This document shows positions 31,533 through 40,453 of a DNA stretch of 64,000 nucleotides, piece after piece. Location: contig NZ_JANHLE010000023.1 of the NCBI RefSeq assembly GCF_028682475.1, forward strand, positions 32,812-96,811, in the 5' to 3' direction. Under the pieces are notes generated by a model, which saw only the letters and a program-made list of their open reading frames with translations, was not told the origin of the DNA and searched no databases. The position numbers were made by a program, and so were the translations under genes. Source of the DNA: Pseudomonas putida (GTDB taxonomy: Bacteria; Pseudomonadota; Gammaproteobacteria; Pseudomonadales; Pseudomonadaceae). How positions within the stretch are numbered: the stretch's first letter is position 1; each line of letters opens with the position of its first letter.

Positions 31533-33011
31533 TTATAGCTTGAGTTGGCCGATGGCCTTGCTCAGTTCACCGGCCAGGGTGGCCAGTTCGCTGCTGGTGG
31601 TGGCCGAGTCGACGGTCTGCTGCACGGTCTCTTCGGTGACGTCGCGAATACTCACCACCGCCCGGTTCATTTCTTCGGCCACCTGGCTTTGCTGCTCGGC
31701 AGCGACGGCAATCTGGGTATTGCTTTCGCGCATCTGCGCGACCGCACTGGTGATCTCGGCCAGGGCGGCCCCGGCTTCCTGGGCCTGCTGGACGCAATCG
31801 TCAGCTTTGAACGAGCTCTCCTGCATGAAGTCCACTGCATCGCGGGTACCTGCCTGCAGGGCCGAGACCATGGTGGTGATTTCATCGGTGGAAGCCTGCA
31901 CACGCTTGGCCAGGTTGCGTACTTCATCGGCGACGACGGCAAAGCCACGACCCAGATCGCCAGCACGGGCGGCTTCGATGGCGGCGTTGAGTGCCAGCAG
32001 GTTGGTCTGCTCGGCAATGCTATGGATCACGCCGACCACGCCGTTGATCTTCTGGCTGTCTTCAGCCAGTTGGCGAATCATTTCGGCGGTCTGTTGCACG
32101 CCGCTGGACAATCCGGAAATCGAGGTCTGCACGCGGCTGACCACTTCCTGGCCGCTGCCGGCCAGGCTGTCGGCGGTCTGTGACAGGTCGCGGGTGGCAC
32201 CGGCATGCTGGGCGATGTGATAGACCGTGGCCGACATCTCGTTGATGGCGGTGGCGGCCTGATCGGTTTCGCTCTGCTGGCCGAGCATGCCGTGGCGCAC
32301 GTCATTCATGCTCGCCGCCAGGCGCGCGGCACCGGAGTCGAGCTGGGCGGCAGTACGCGCCACGGTGTTGACCACGCGGTGATAGGTGGTCTGCATGGCG
32401 TTGAAGGCACTGGCCATCTGCCCGACTTCATCACCACAGGACAAGGGCACCCGGGCTGAGAGGTCACCGGTCTTTTCGACATGCAGCATCACGTCCTTGA
32501 GGGTGTTGAGCTGGCTGAGCAGGAAACGGATCAGCAACTGCGAGGCGCAGAGCATTGCCAGCATCAGGATCAGCACGCAGACCGCGTAGTTGGTGAAGCG
32601 GTCGGTAAACACCTGCAGCAGGCTTGGGGAGGGGGCGAGCACGGCAATTTGCTGGCCGTCGCGGCTGATCACCTGAGCGCCGCTCAGTGGATCGGTGCCG
32701 GTCAGGGCCAGACCGTGCAATTCGACCCAACCCTGGGCGCTGGCCAGGGCTTCGAGATTTTCATCGGCAAAGGCGGGCACCTGGCCCGGGGCGTACTGCA
32801 GCCACAACGGGTTGTGCGGCAGGGCCTGGCCCGTCGGCCAGGCCGCCAGCAACTGCGCCTCGGACTGGGCCTTGGCCTGGGCTTCCTGCGCCCGGGCCTG
32901 CTGCTCCAAGTGCACGGCATACAGCACCAGGAACAGGGTTGTGACAAAGGCCACCGCATTGACGGCCCAGAACTTGTATTTCAGGGAGATATTGCTAAGC
33001 CAGGCACCCAT
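31533..33011 (-). CDS. Methyl-accepting chemotaxis protein with short periplasmic sensor
   Basis: A 492-residue chemoreceptor. Helix 1 is at about 12-34, helix 2 at about 141-165, and between them lies a small periplasmic domain of about 105 residues that I cannot assign. HAMP follows (about 166-220), then the signalling domain with EQTNLLALNAAIEAARAGDLGRGFAVVADEVR. ATG at 33011 gives a normal N-terminus (MGAWLSNISLKYKFW) and has AGAGAAG upstream, at somewhat long spacing; longer frames upstream lack any ribosome site. It is downstream of tatD on the same strand, with an 86-base gap. Ligand unknown. Confidence 0.9.
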   Translation of the reverse strand: MGAWLSNISLKYKFWAVNAVAFVTTLFLVLYAVHLEQQARAQEAQAKAQSEAQLLAAWPTGQALPHNPLWLQYAPGQVPAFADENLEALASAQGWVELHGLALTGTDPLSGAQVISRDGQQIAVLAPSPSLLQVFTDRFTNYAVCVLILMLAMLCASQLLIRFLLSQLNTLKDVMLHVEKTGDLSARVPLSCGDEVGQMASAFNAMQTTYHRVVNTVARTAAQLDSGAARLAASMNDVRHGMLGQQSETDQAATAINEMSATVYHIAQHAGATRDLSQTADSLAGSGQEVVSRVQTSISGLSSGVQQTAEMIRQLAEDSQKINGVVGVIHSIAEQTNLLALNAAIEAARAGDLGRGFAVVADEVRNLAKRVQASTDEITTMVSALQAGTRDAVDFMQESSFKADDCVQQAQEAGAALAEITSAVAQMRESNTQIAVAAEQQSQVAEEMNRAVVSIRDVTEETVQQTVDSATTSSELATLAGELSKAIGQLKL

Positions 33012-33097
33012 GGAAGGTCTTCTCTGATTGAGCGGAAACATTGTTGGCAAGGTGCCATCATTGTGCCGGGCCGAGCAGGGGTGCGCCTTGATATGCG

Positions 33098-33904
33098 TCA
33101 AATAATCGCGGGCAGGTTAAAGAAGGCGCGCGCGCAGGCCGTGGTGTGGGCGGCCAGCTGCTCAGTGCTTTCGCCCCGATGCAGGGCGACTTCGCGCAGC
33201 ACTTCGGTGAGAAATGCCGGCTCGTTGCGCCCGCTCTTGGGTTTTGGCCGCAGGCTGCGCGGCAGCAGGTACGGCGCATCGCTTTCGAGCATCAGGCGGC
33301 CCTGGGGAATACTGCTGACCAGCGGGTGCAGGTGAGTGCCACGGCGCTCGTCGCAGATCCAGCCGGTGATGCCGATGTGCAGGTCGAGATCGAGGTAGCC
33401 GAACAGCGCAGCGCGTTCGCCGGTAAAGCAATGCACCACCGCAGCGGGCAGGCGGTCACGGTAGTCCTTGAGGATTGCCAGCAGGCGCTCGCTGGCATCA
33501 CGCTCATGGAGAAATACCGGCATCTGTAACTCGACCGCCAGCGCCAGTTGTTCCTCCAGGGCTTTCTCCTGCTGTGGGCGAGGGGAGAAATCGCGGTTGA
33601 AGTCCAGCCCGCATTCGCCCACTGCGCGTACCCGCGGTTGCTCCAGCAAGGCGCGCATCTGTCGGGCACTGTCGCTGCTCCAGTGGCTGGCATCGTGGGG
33701 GTGAACGCCGGCGGTGCTGAACAGCCGTTGGCCACTTTCATCCAGCGCCAGGCACAGCTCCAGTGCCTGTTCGCTGCCCTCAAGGCTGGTGCCGGTGACC
33801 ATCATTTGCACCACGCCAGCGGCCTCGGCACGCTCGAGAATCGCTTGGTGTTTGTCGGCAAAACTTGGGTTGGTCAGATTGACGCCGATGTCGATGAGTT
33901 GCAT
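33098..33904 (-). CDS. tatD: TatD-family metal-dependent DNase
   Basis: A 268-residue TIM-barrel hydrolase close to E. coli TatD along its length (IDIGVNLTNPSF, STAGVHPHD, VGECGLDFNRDFS, HCFTG, GITGWICDERRG, ESDAPYLLPR...KSGRNEP). TatD is a 3'-5' exonuclease acting on single-stranded DNA or RNA and on oxidised DNA. The metal site residues (GVHPHD, the Glu in GECGLD, His in HCFTG, Asp in SDAPY) are present; the first HxH is replaced by DIGVN as in other TatD proper members. The ATG is at 33904. Despite its name, it is not part of a Tat translocon here. Confidence 0.93.
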   Translation of the reverse strand: MQLIDIGVNLTNPSFADKHQAILERAEAAGVVQMMVTGTSLEGSEQALELCLALDESGQRLFSTAGVHPHDASHWSSDSARQMRALLEQPRVRAVGECGLDFNRDFSPRPQQEKALEEQLALAVELQMPVFLHERDASERLLAILKDYRDRLPAAVVHCFTGERAALFGYLDLDLHIGITGWICDERRGTHLHPLVSSIPQGRLMLESDAPYLLPRSLRPKPKSGRNEPAFLTEVLREVALHRGESTEQLAAHTTACARAFFNLPAII

Positions 33905-34026
33905 GGTGCTACCTCAGGCCGCTGGCCGGCCAGCATAGCAAAGCTCGATGAATTTCGATAAATCGAAGAACTTCAATGAGTTGTCGTGGTCATTTACGGT
34001 CAATTGTCATGGAGTGACCGTAGGCT

Positions 34027-35481
34027 ATGGCGCCAACCCCACACGCGCGGACCTTGATACGGATGACCCGAGCGCTGTTTTTGTTGATCGTGCTTGGCTT
34101 TGGGCTGCTTCTGGCAGGCCCGGCCAGCGCGCGCCTGCCCGGTCCGCAACAAACGGTGAGCAAAACCCAGGTCCGCGACCTGGCGCAGATCCGCAGCAGC
34201 CGGGTCCTCAAGGTGCTGGTCAACCAGAGCCGCAACAGCTCCGGCGAAGTCAAAGGTGAGCCGGTGGGCGTTGAGTATCACCGCCTGCGGGCCTTCGAAC
34301 ACTACCTCAATGGCCGCGCCCGCGATGGCCAGGAAATCCGCCTGAAAATCATTCCGCGGGCCAAGGAGCAACTGCTGGCGGCGCTGCAGCGTGGCGAAGC
34401 CGATCTGGTGGCACCGGGTGAACTGCTTGATCCCACTTCTACCCGTGGCCTGGTGGCCAGCGATCCGGTGGTGGACAACGTGCCCATGGTGCTGGTGGGA
34501 CGCAAGGGCGAACGCAGCTATCAGCGGGTCGAGCAGCTGTCCGGGCGAACCCTGGCCCTGACCAGTGCCAGTGCCGCTGGCGATACCCTGCATGAAATCA
34601 ATCAGCAGCTGGCCCTGCGCAAGCTACCGCCGATCAAGGTCGAATGGGTCGACCCGACCTTGGCGGTGGAAGATGTGCTGGAAATGGTCCAGGCCGGCAT
34701 CTTTCACCTGACCGTCGTCGAGCAGCCAATCGCCGAGCGTTGGGCCCGGGTCATGCCCAAGCTACGTATCGATCGCAAGGTGCAGGTTGCCGCGCCCGAA
34801 GCGATGCGCTGGTATGTGCGGCGCGATGCGGTGATGTTGCATGCCAGTGTCGACCGGTTCTTGCAGGGCTACAAGCCGCCGGAGAACCAGGACGCGGCGT
34901 TCGAGCGTATCTATCGGCGCCTGTACCGGGTGCATAATCCGTTGGCGCGCAATGACCGCAAGCGCCTGGAAGCCCTGCGTCCGGTGTTGCAGCGTCATGC
35001 CAGCGAACAGAATATCGATTGGTTGAACCTGGCCGCGGTGGCCTTCAAGGAGTCGTCGCTCAACCCTGCGGCCCGAGGTGCCGGGGGAACCCATGGGTTG
35101 ATGCAGATTACGTCCAGTGCGGCGCAACGGGTGGGGGTGAGCAATATCAGTAATGTCGATGGCAATGTGCAGGCCAGTGCGCGGTATATGGCGATGATCC
35201 GGCGCAAGTTCTTTTCCAGTAATCAGCTTAACGAGCGTGAGCGCATGGCCTTTACGTTGGCCGCCTACAATCTGGGGCCGGAGCGGGTTCAGGCGATGCG
35301 GGCTGAGGCGCGGCGCCGGGGGCTGAATGGCAATCAGTGGTTTTTTCAGACTGAGCGGATTGCGATGGAGCAGGTGGGGATGGGGCCGGTCAGTTACGTG
35401 AACAGTGTTAACAAGTATTTTCTGGCCTTCGACCGTGAGCGGGCGTCGTTGGAGCCTAAGCGCAGCAAGCTGGCTCCGTAG
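34027..35481 (+). CDS. MltF-type membrane-bound lytic transglycosylase
   Basis: A protein of up to 484 residues with an N-terminal signal sequence (about 16-36, ALFLLIVLGFGLLLAGPASA), an SBP-bac-3-like regulatory domain (about 55-270) and a C-terminal SLT goose-type lysozyme domain (about 320-450). The catalytic glutamate is Glu342 in FKESSLNP, followed by GTHGLMQIT and the AYNLGP motif. It cuts peptidoglycan glycan strands in the periplasm, and its architecture is that of MltF/MltF2. There is no lipobox. ATG at 34027 is the longer start; ATG at 34063 also leaves an intact signal peptide, and neither ribosome site is strong. It is alone on its strand. Confidence 0.88.
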   Translation: MAPTPHARTLIRMTRALFLLIVLGFGLLLAGPASARLPGPQQTVSKTQVRDLAQIRSSRVLKVLVNQSRNSSGEVKGEPVGVEYHRLRAFEHYLNGRARDGQEIRLKIIPRAKEQLLAALQRGEADLVAPGELLDPTSTRGLVASDPVVDNVPMVLVGRKGERSYQRVEQLSGRTLALTSASAAGDTLHEINQQLALRKLPPIKVEWVDPTLAVEDVLEMVQAGIFHLTVVEQPIAERWARVMPKLRIDRKVQVAAPEAMRWYVRRDAVMLHASVDRFLQGYKPPENQDAAFERIYRRLYRVHNPLARNDRKRLEALRPVLQRHASEQNIDWLNLAAVAFKESSLNPAARGAGGTHGLMQITSSAAQRVGVSNISNVDGNVQASARYMAMIRRKFFSSNQLNERERMAFTLAAYNLGPERVQAMRAEARRRGLNGNQWFFQTERIAMEQVGMGPVSYVNSVNKYFLAFDRERASLEPKRSKLAP

Positions 35482-35531
35482 GCCGCGCCGCAGTGTTTCC
35501 CTTCCACGACGCCAAGACGACTCTCTACCGG

Positions 35532-35561
35532 TTGACATTCCGCCCGCGGCTTCTCTAGGAT
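35532..35561 (+). promoter_or_regulatory. Sigma-70-type promoter
   Basis: A perfect -35 TTGACA (35532-35537) and a -10-like TAGGAT (35556-35561) are separated by 18 bases. A transcript would begin near 35568, leaving a leader of about 130 bases before the small gene at 35701. Confidence 0.6.
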
Positions 35562-35567
35562 GCTGAC

Positions 35568-35700
35568 TTGCGCCGATTTAAACAGCTACTTGCGGGGCGC
35601 AGGAGGAACCTCACCGGTTTCACCGAATACCGCTAAAACGCTGGTTCGGTGACGCCTCCCACCGCAGCCCAGCGGGATCTGCGAGGCGGAGAATTACTCC
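35568..35700 (+). ncRNA. Structured 5' leader, candidate regulatory RNA
   Basis: The leader contains nested complementary segments: GGAGG (35602-35606) with CCTCC (35655-35659), and inside them CACCGAA (35621-35627) with TTCGGTG (35645-35651). A second CGCAG/CTGCG stem (about 35662-35683) lies before the ribosome site GGAG (about 35688). I match it to no known riboswitch. It may be an attenuator or a cis-regulatory RNA for the next gene; the alternative is a stable but inert leader. Confidence 0.45.
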
Positions 35701-36009
35701 ATGAGTTGTCCACGTACCAGTGTCTGTCTGACCCCTCTGCCTGCCAGCCAGGCCACCCGTGTGCCGCGCATTCTGCTGGGCGGTAGCCACCAACCTACAC
35801 TCTTGCGATTTCTCGATGGCTGGCCGCGCCGCAAAGGCAGCGCCACCGCCTTTCTGATTCAGTTCGCCGACACCCGTGCTTCCCTTGATCAGTTCGCCAG
35901 TGACCGCTTCGACCTGGCGGTGATCCAGTCGCCCAGCGCTGAAGACGCCGCCGAGGTGATCGGGCACCTGACCCGCGTTGCGCGGCAAGGTTTGATCACC
36001 CGCGGTTGA
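35701..36009 (+). CDS. Small conserved protein of unknown function
   Basis: A 102-residue cytoplasmic protein without signal peptide or membrane helix. The core (RVPRILLGGSHQPTLLRFLDGWPRR, then FDLAVIQSPSAEDAAEVIGHLTRVARQGLI) reads like an alpha/beta fold; the last part resembles strand-helix units of nucleotide- or SAM-binding proteins, but no motif is decisive. It is preceded by a promoter and a structured leader, and it converges on greB with a four-base gap. GGAG lies nine bases before the ATG. Confidence 0.7.
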   Translation: MSCPRTSVCLTPLPASQATRVPRILLGGSHQPTLLRFLDGWPRRKGSATAFLIQFADTRASLDQFASDRFDLAVIQSPSAEDAAEVIGHLTRVARQGLITRG

Positions 36010-36013
36010 TTGG

Positions 36014-36508
36014 TTACGCGTCTTCGGGGGGAGTGGGCGGGCTGTAGCTGACACTGTTGATGTACCAGGTGGCTTCGCCGCCAGGTGTCTGCACAACCAC
36101 CTCGTCATCCTTGCCTTTTTTCAGTAACGCCCGGGCCATGGGTGAATCGATCGAGATGTAGTCGTTTCGCCCGTAGATTTCATCGTAACCAACGATCCTG
36201 AACGTCTTGGTCTCGCCTTCGTCGTTCTCGATTTCAACCCAGGCGCCGAAGAACACCTTGCCTTCCTGCTCGGGTGAATAATCGACGACTTTCGCGTCCT
36301 CCAGGCGTTTGCGCAGGTAGCGCACGCGCCTGTCGATTTCTCGCAGTAGCTTCTTGTTGTACTGGTAGTCGGCATTTTCACTGCGGTCACCCAGCGATGC
36401 CGCCCAGGCCACCTTGGCGGTAATTTCGGGGCGGTAAGTGCGCCAGAGGTGATCCAGCTCGCTTTTCAGCGCCTCGTAGCCCTCTCGGGTGATGATGTTT
36501 GTAGCCAC
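36014..36508 (-). CDS. greB: Transcription elongation factor GreB
   Basis: A 164-residue Gre factor. The N-terminal coiled coil (about 8-78) carries the acidic tip region SLGDRSENADYQYNK that enters the RNA polymerase secondary channel and promotes cleavage of backtracked RNA; the C-terminal FKBP-like domain follows (FRIVGYDEIYGRNDYISIDSPMARALLKK). The YDEIYG...D pattern and length fit GreB rather than GreA. The start is GTG at 36508 with AAGGA upstream. It is transcribed apart from the ABC transporter genes further right. Confidence 0.95.
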   Translation of the reverse strand: MATNIITREGYEALKSELDHLWRTYRPEITAKVAWAASLGDRSENADYQYNKKLLREIDRRVRYLRKRLEDAKVVDYSPEQEGKVFFGAWVEIENDEGETKTFRIVGYDEIYGRNDYISIDSPMARALLKKGKDDEVVVQTPGGEATWYINSVSYSPPTPPEDA

Positions 36509-36587
36509 GCTTGGTCCTTTATCGGGTAGGTATGACCAGAGATGCTCAAGATTCTAACGATATCTCATCGTCACGACCTGCTTTCCA

Positions 36588-39098
36588 TCAGCCTTCGCGC
36601 AGCACTTTCAGCGGGCTTGCATTGAGCGCGCGGCGGGTGCCATAGACGCCGGCACTGCCCACCAGCAAGGCGCCGATCAGCGGCAGCAACAGCAACCACG
36701 GATGCGGGCTCCAGCTCAGGTCGAAGGCGTAGCGGTACAGCAGCAAGGTAATCAGTTCGCAGCCGATGGCTGCCAGTAAACCGCTGGCGGCGCCGAGCAA
36801 GCCGAACTCGATGCGCCGGGCCTTGATCAGCAGCCCGCGGCTGGCGCCCAGGGCACGCAACAGCGCGCCCTGGCGAATACGCTCGTCCAGTGTGGCCTGC
36901 AGGCCGGCAAACAACACTGCCAGCCCTGCCGCAAGCACAAACAACAACACATACTCAACCGCCAGGGTGACCTGGGCAAGGATGCTGCGTAGCTGTTCCA
37001 GGAGTGCATCGACCTGCAGGATGGTGACCGCCGGGAACGCCCGCGACAATGCCACCACCTGCTGGTCGTGGCCGGCGGCGAGGAAGAAGCTGGTCAAGTA
37101 GGTGGTGGGCAAATTCTGCAACGTGCCGGGCTGGAAGATCATGTAGAAGTTCGGCTGGAAGCTGTCCCAGTTGACGCTGCGCAGGCTGCTGACCACGGCC
37201 TGGCGTTGCCGGCCGCCGATGCTGAAGGTGAGCTGGTCGCCAAGTTTAAGCTTGAGGCTCTGCGCCAGTTCGCTCTCAACCGACACACCGGGCAGGCCGT
37301 TGCCACTGTCAGGACCTGCCTGCCACCACTGGCCTTCGCTCAGGGCGTTACCCTGGGGCAGGTCGGCGGCCCAGGTCAGGCTCAGGTCGCGTTGTACGGC
37401 GCGATCACCGGTGGATTCCTTGCTGACGATCTGCTGCACGGCCTGGCCGTTGATTTCGGTCAGGCGCCCGGGGATCACCGGGTAGAGCGGTGCGGCTTCG
37501 GCGGAGAATTCGTTCAGGCGCTGGGCGAAGGTGTTCTTGTCGTCGGGCAGAATGTTCAGGGCGAAGTAGTTCGGCGCGTCCTTGGGTAACTGGTTTTGCC
37601 AGGTGTCGAGCAGCTCGGCACGCAGCAGGGCGATCAGCGCCATGGCCAACAGGATCAGGCCGAAGGCCAGGGATTGTCCGGCGGCTGCCAGCGGGTGACG
37701 TAACAGCTGGCCCAGGCCCAGGCGCCAGGCCAGTGGCGAGCCGGCAAGCAAGCGCCGCAGGCTGCGCAGGCCGAGCAATAGCAAACCGCCGAGGAGTACG
37801 GCGGCCACCAGACCGCCACCGAGCAGGGCAAAGGTCAGCAGCAGGTCGAGGCTCAAGCGCCACATGATCAGGCCCAGGGCGAGCAGGGCGGCGCCATACA
37901 CCAGCCAGCTGCTTGGCGGCACCGGCAGCAGGTCGCGGCGCAGCACTCGTAGCGGTGGCACCCGGCCCAATGCGGCCAGTGGCGGCAGGGCAAAACCAGC
38001 CAGAGCGACCAGGCCGGTGGCGATCCCGGCCAGCGCGGGTGCCAGCCCACCGGGTGGGATCTGCGCTGGCATCAGGCCTTGCAGCAGCTTGAACAGGCCA
38101 AGTTGCGCCAGCCAGCCTAGCAGGGCGCCGCCGAGGGCGGCCAGGCTGCCGAGGATTGCCAGTTGCAGGCAGAACAGGCTCAGTGCCTGGCGCCGCGACA
38201 GCCCCAGGCAACGCAGCAGGGCGCTGGCATCGAAGCGGCGGACGGCAAAGCGGCTGGCCGACAAGGCCACGGCGACACCGGCCAGCAGCACCGCAACCAG
38301 GCTGGCCATGTTCAGGTAGCGCTCGGCCTTGCCCAGGGCTCCGCCGATCTGCCGGTTACCATCGCGCGAGTCCTGCAGGCGCTGGTTTGGCGCCAGACCT
38401 TTGCTGATGCTGTCACGGTAGCTGGCCAGGGCCTCGGGTTCGCCGCGCCATAGGTCACGGTAACTGACCCGGCTGCCAGGTTGCACCACACCTGTGGCGT
38501 CAAGGTCGACAAGGTTGATCAGCACGCGTGGCGTCAGGCTGTAGAAATTACCGGCGCGGTCCGGCTCATAAGTCAGCACCCGGCTCATGCGCAAGGTCTT
38601 CATGCCGACATCGATACTGTCGCCGATCTTCAGGTTCAGGGCTGCCAACAGTCGCGGTTCGACCCAGGCCTCGCCGGGTGCCGGTCCGCCGCCGCTGGTT
38701 TCGCTGGCATAGGGTTGGGCAGCGCTGCGCAGCTCACCGCGTAGTGGATAGGCGTTGTCGGCAGCCTTGATGCTCGACAGCTGAATGCCGCTATCGGTGG
38801 CAATCACGCTGGAGAATTCAACCACCTGGGCGTGCAGCAACCCGGCGGACGTGCCACTGGCGATCTGTTCGGGTTGGGCCGGGGAACTGCCTTGCAGCAC
38901 CAGGTCGGCGCCGAGAAACTCAGTGGCGCGCAGCAGCATGGCGCCATTGAGGCGGGCACCGAAATAACCGATGGCGGTGCTGGCGGCTACTGCCACCAGC
39001 AGGGCGAAGAACAGCACACGCAGCTCACCGGCGCGGGCGTCACGCAGCAATTGACGCAGGGCCAGGGCGAACAGGCGGAAAAACGGCAGGCGGGCCAT
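36588..39098 (-). CDS. ABC transporter permease, FtsX/YbbP type
   Basis: An 836-residue membrane protein with the layout of YbbP-like permeases: one N-terminal helix (about 25-45), a large periplasmic domain, then FtsX-like helix groups near 260-400, 410-500 and 715-830. It pairs with the ATPase gene upstream, whose stop overlaps this start (TGATG). In relatives the ATPase is YbbA and the neighbour is TesA, as here; substrate is unknown but is thought to be a lipid or an envelope molecule. It does not carry its own ATP-binding domain. Confidence 0.9.
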   Translation of the reverse strand: MARLPFFRLFALALRQLLRDARAGELRVLFFALLVAVAASTAIGYFGARLNGAMLLRATEFLGADLVLQGSSPAQPEQIASGTSAGLLHAQVVEFSSVIATDSGIQLSSIKAADNAYPLRGELRSAAQPYASETSGGGPAPGEAWVEPRLLAALNLKIGDSIDVGMKTLRMSRVLTYEPDRAGNFYSLTPRVLINLVDLDATGVVQPGSRVSYRDLWRGEPEALASYRDSISKGLAPNQRLQDSRDGNRQIGGALGKAERYLNMASLVAVLLAGVAVALSASRFAVRRFDASALLRCLGLSRRQALSLFCLQLAILGSLAALGGALLGWLAQLGLFKLLQGLMPAQIPPGGLAPALAGIATGLVALAGFALPPLAALGRVPPLRVLRRDLLPVPPSSWLVYGAALLALGLIMWRLSLDLLLTFALLGGGLVAAVLLGGLLLLGLRSLRRLLAGSPLAWRLGLGQLLRHPLAAAGQSLAFGLILLAMALIALLRAELLDTWQNQLPKDAPNYFALNILPDDKNTFAQRLNEFSAEAAPLYPVIPGRLTEINGQAVQQIVSKESTGDRAVQRDLSLTWAADLPQGNALSEGQWWQAGPDSGNGLPGVSVESELAQSLKLKLGDQLTFSIGGRQRQAVVSSLRSVNWDSFQPNFYMIFQPGTLQNLPTTYLTSFFLAAGHDQQVVALSRAFPAVTILQVDALLEQLRSILAQVTLAVEYVLLFVLAAGLAVLFAGLQATLDERIRQGALLRALGASRGLLIKARRIEFGLLGAASGLLAAIGCELITLLLYRYAFDLSWSPHPWLLLLPLIGALLVGSAGVYGTRRALNASPLKVLREG

Positions 39099-39781
39099 CA
39101 GGGCTCCAGCGGCGCGACCAGGTGGCCGGCGTCCAGGCGGATCAGGCGACGGCAGCGCTGGGCCAGGCGTTCGTCATGGGTAACCAGTACCAGGGTGGTA
39201 CCGCGTTCCTGGTTCAGTTCGAACAGCAGGTCGCTGATGCGCTCGCCGGTATGGCTGTCGAGGTTGCCGGTCGGCTCATCGGCGAACAGCACCGCAGGTT
39301 CGGCGGCAAAGGCTCGGGCGATGGCCACGCGTTGCTGCTCGCCACCCGACAATTGCCGCGGCGAGTGGCTCAGCCGCTGGCCCAGGCCAACCCGTTCGAG
39401 CAGGCTACGGGCGTGCTCGCGGGCGTCACGGCGACCGTCCAGCTCCAGCGGCAGCATGACGTTCTCCAGGGCATTGAGACTGTCGAGCAACTGGAACGAC
39501 TGGAACACGAAGCCCACATGTTCGGCCCGTACCCGCGCGCGCTGGTCTTCGTCCAACGGACCGAGGTCATGGCCTGCGAGGGTCACCGAACCTGCACTGG
39601 GCAGATCCAGACCGGCAAGCAGGCCGAGCAGGGTCGACTTGCCCGAACCCGAGGCGCCGACAATGGCCAGGCTGTCACCCTGTTTCAATTCCAGGGAGAG
39701 TTCGTGCAGGATGGTCAGGTCGCCTTCCGCGCTGGGAACCACTTTGCTAAGGTTCCGCGCAGTGAGAATGCTGGGGCCCAT
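39098..39781 (-). CDS. ABC transporter ATP-binding protein, YbbA type
   Basis: A 227-residue ATPase of the LolD/MacB/YbbA class. Walker A GASGSGKST is at about 43-51, the signature LSGGEQQRVAIARA at about 145-158, Walker B VLFADEP at about 164-170, and the switch histidine in VTHDE. It drives the YbbP-like permease encoded downstream, with overlapping stop and start. ATG at 39781 is chosen by the conserved start (ILTARNLSK). The start codon overlaps the head of the divergent tesA region, so its promoter must lie inside tesA. Confidence 0.94.
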   Translation of the reverse strand: MGPSILTARNLSKVVPSAEGDLTILHELSLELKQGDSLAIVGASGSGKSTLLGLLAGLDLPSAGSVTLAGHDLGPLDEDQRARVRAEHVGFVFQSFQLLDSLNALENVMLPLELDGRRDAREHARSLLERVGLGQRLSHSPRQLSGGEQQRVAIARAFAAEPAVLFADEPTGNLDSHTGERISDLLFELNQERGTTLVLVTHDERLAQRCRRLIRLDAGHLVAPLEP

Positions 39782-39791
39782 GGAGAATCCG

Positions 39792-40397
39792 ATGCGAGTG
39801 TGGTTATTGAGTGCTGGCCTGGCCTTGATGTGCATGGCCCAGGGCGCAGCGGCAGGTACCGTGCTGATTGTCGGCGATAGTATCAGTGCCGCTTTCGGCC
39901 TGGATACCCGCCAGGGCTGGGTTGCCTTGCTGGAGCAACGCCTGAAAGCCGAGGGAATCGACGCCACAGTGGTCAACGCTTCGATCAGTGGCGACACCAG
40001 TGCAGGTGGCCAGGCGCGGCTGCCAGCGCTGCTTGCAGAGCACAAGCCGGAGGTGGTGGTACTGGAGCTGGGGGGCAATGATGGCCTGCGTGGGCAGCTT
40101 CCAACGCAATTGCAACAAAACCTTGCGGCGATGATCGATGATTCCCGTGCAGCCGGTGCCAAGGTGCTGTTGCTGGGCATGCGTTTACCGCCTAATTACG
40201 GCAAGCGTTACACCGATGCGTTCGCTCAGGTGTATGAAAATCTGGCGACGCAAAAACAGGTGCCGCTGGTGCCGTTTTTCCTGGAAGGCGTGGGCGGTGT
40301 GCCCGCGCTGATGCAGGCCGATGGTATCCATCCGGGGCAGGGCGCCCAGGCCCGCTTGCTGGAAAATGCCTGGCCGCAGCTAAAACCGCTGCTTTGA
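39792..40397 (+). CDS. tesA: Arylesterase / lysophospholipase / thioesterase TesA
   Basis: A 201-residue SGNH-family hydrolase with a signal peptide (about 1-20). The catalytic serine is in VGDSIS (block I), followed by the GGNDGLRG block, and ends with the Asp-His pair in DGIHP. It acts in the periplasm on acyl esters and thioesters. ATG at 39792 has GGAG six bases upstream; an ATG four codons earlier lies before that ribosome site. It is head to head with the YbbA-type gene, ten bases apart. Confidence 0.93.
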   Translation: MRVWLLSAGLALMCMAQGAAAGTVLIVGDSISAAFGLDTRQGWVALLEQRLKAEGIDATVVNASISGDTSAGGQARLPALLAEHKPEVVVLELGGNDGLRGQLPTQLQQNLAAMIDDSRAAGAKVLLLGMRLPPNYGKRYTDAFAQVYENLATQKQVPLVPFFLEGVGGVPALMQADGIHPGQGAQARLLENAWPQLKPLL

Positions 40398-40453
40398 CGC
40401 TTTTATACTGACCGGCTTTCGGCTAATGTGGCGCCCCCGATTTGGAGCCCCCG

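Noticed and set aside
38832..39791. Plus-strand extension upstream of tesA covering the ABC genes
   Set aside because: The signal peptide and ribosome site place the tesA start at 39792; the extension is antisense to the ATPase and permease genes.
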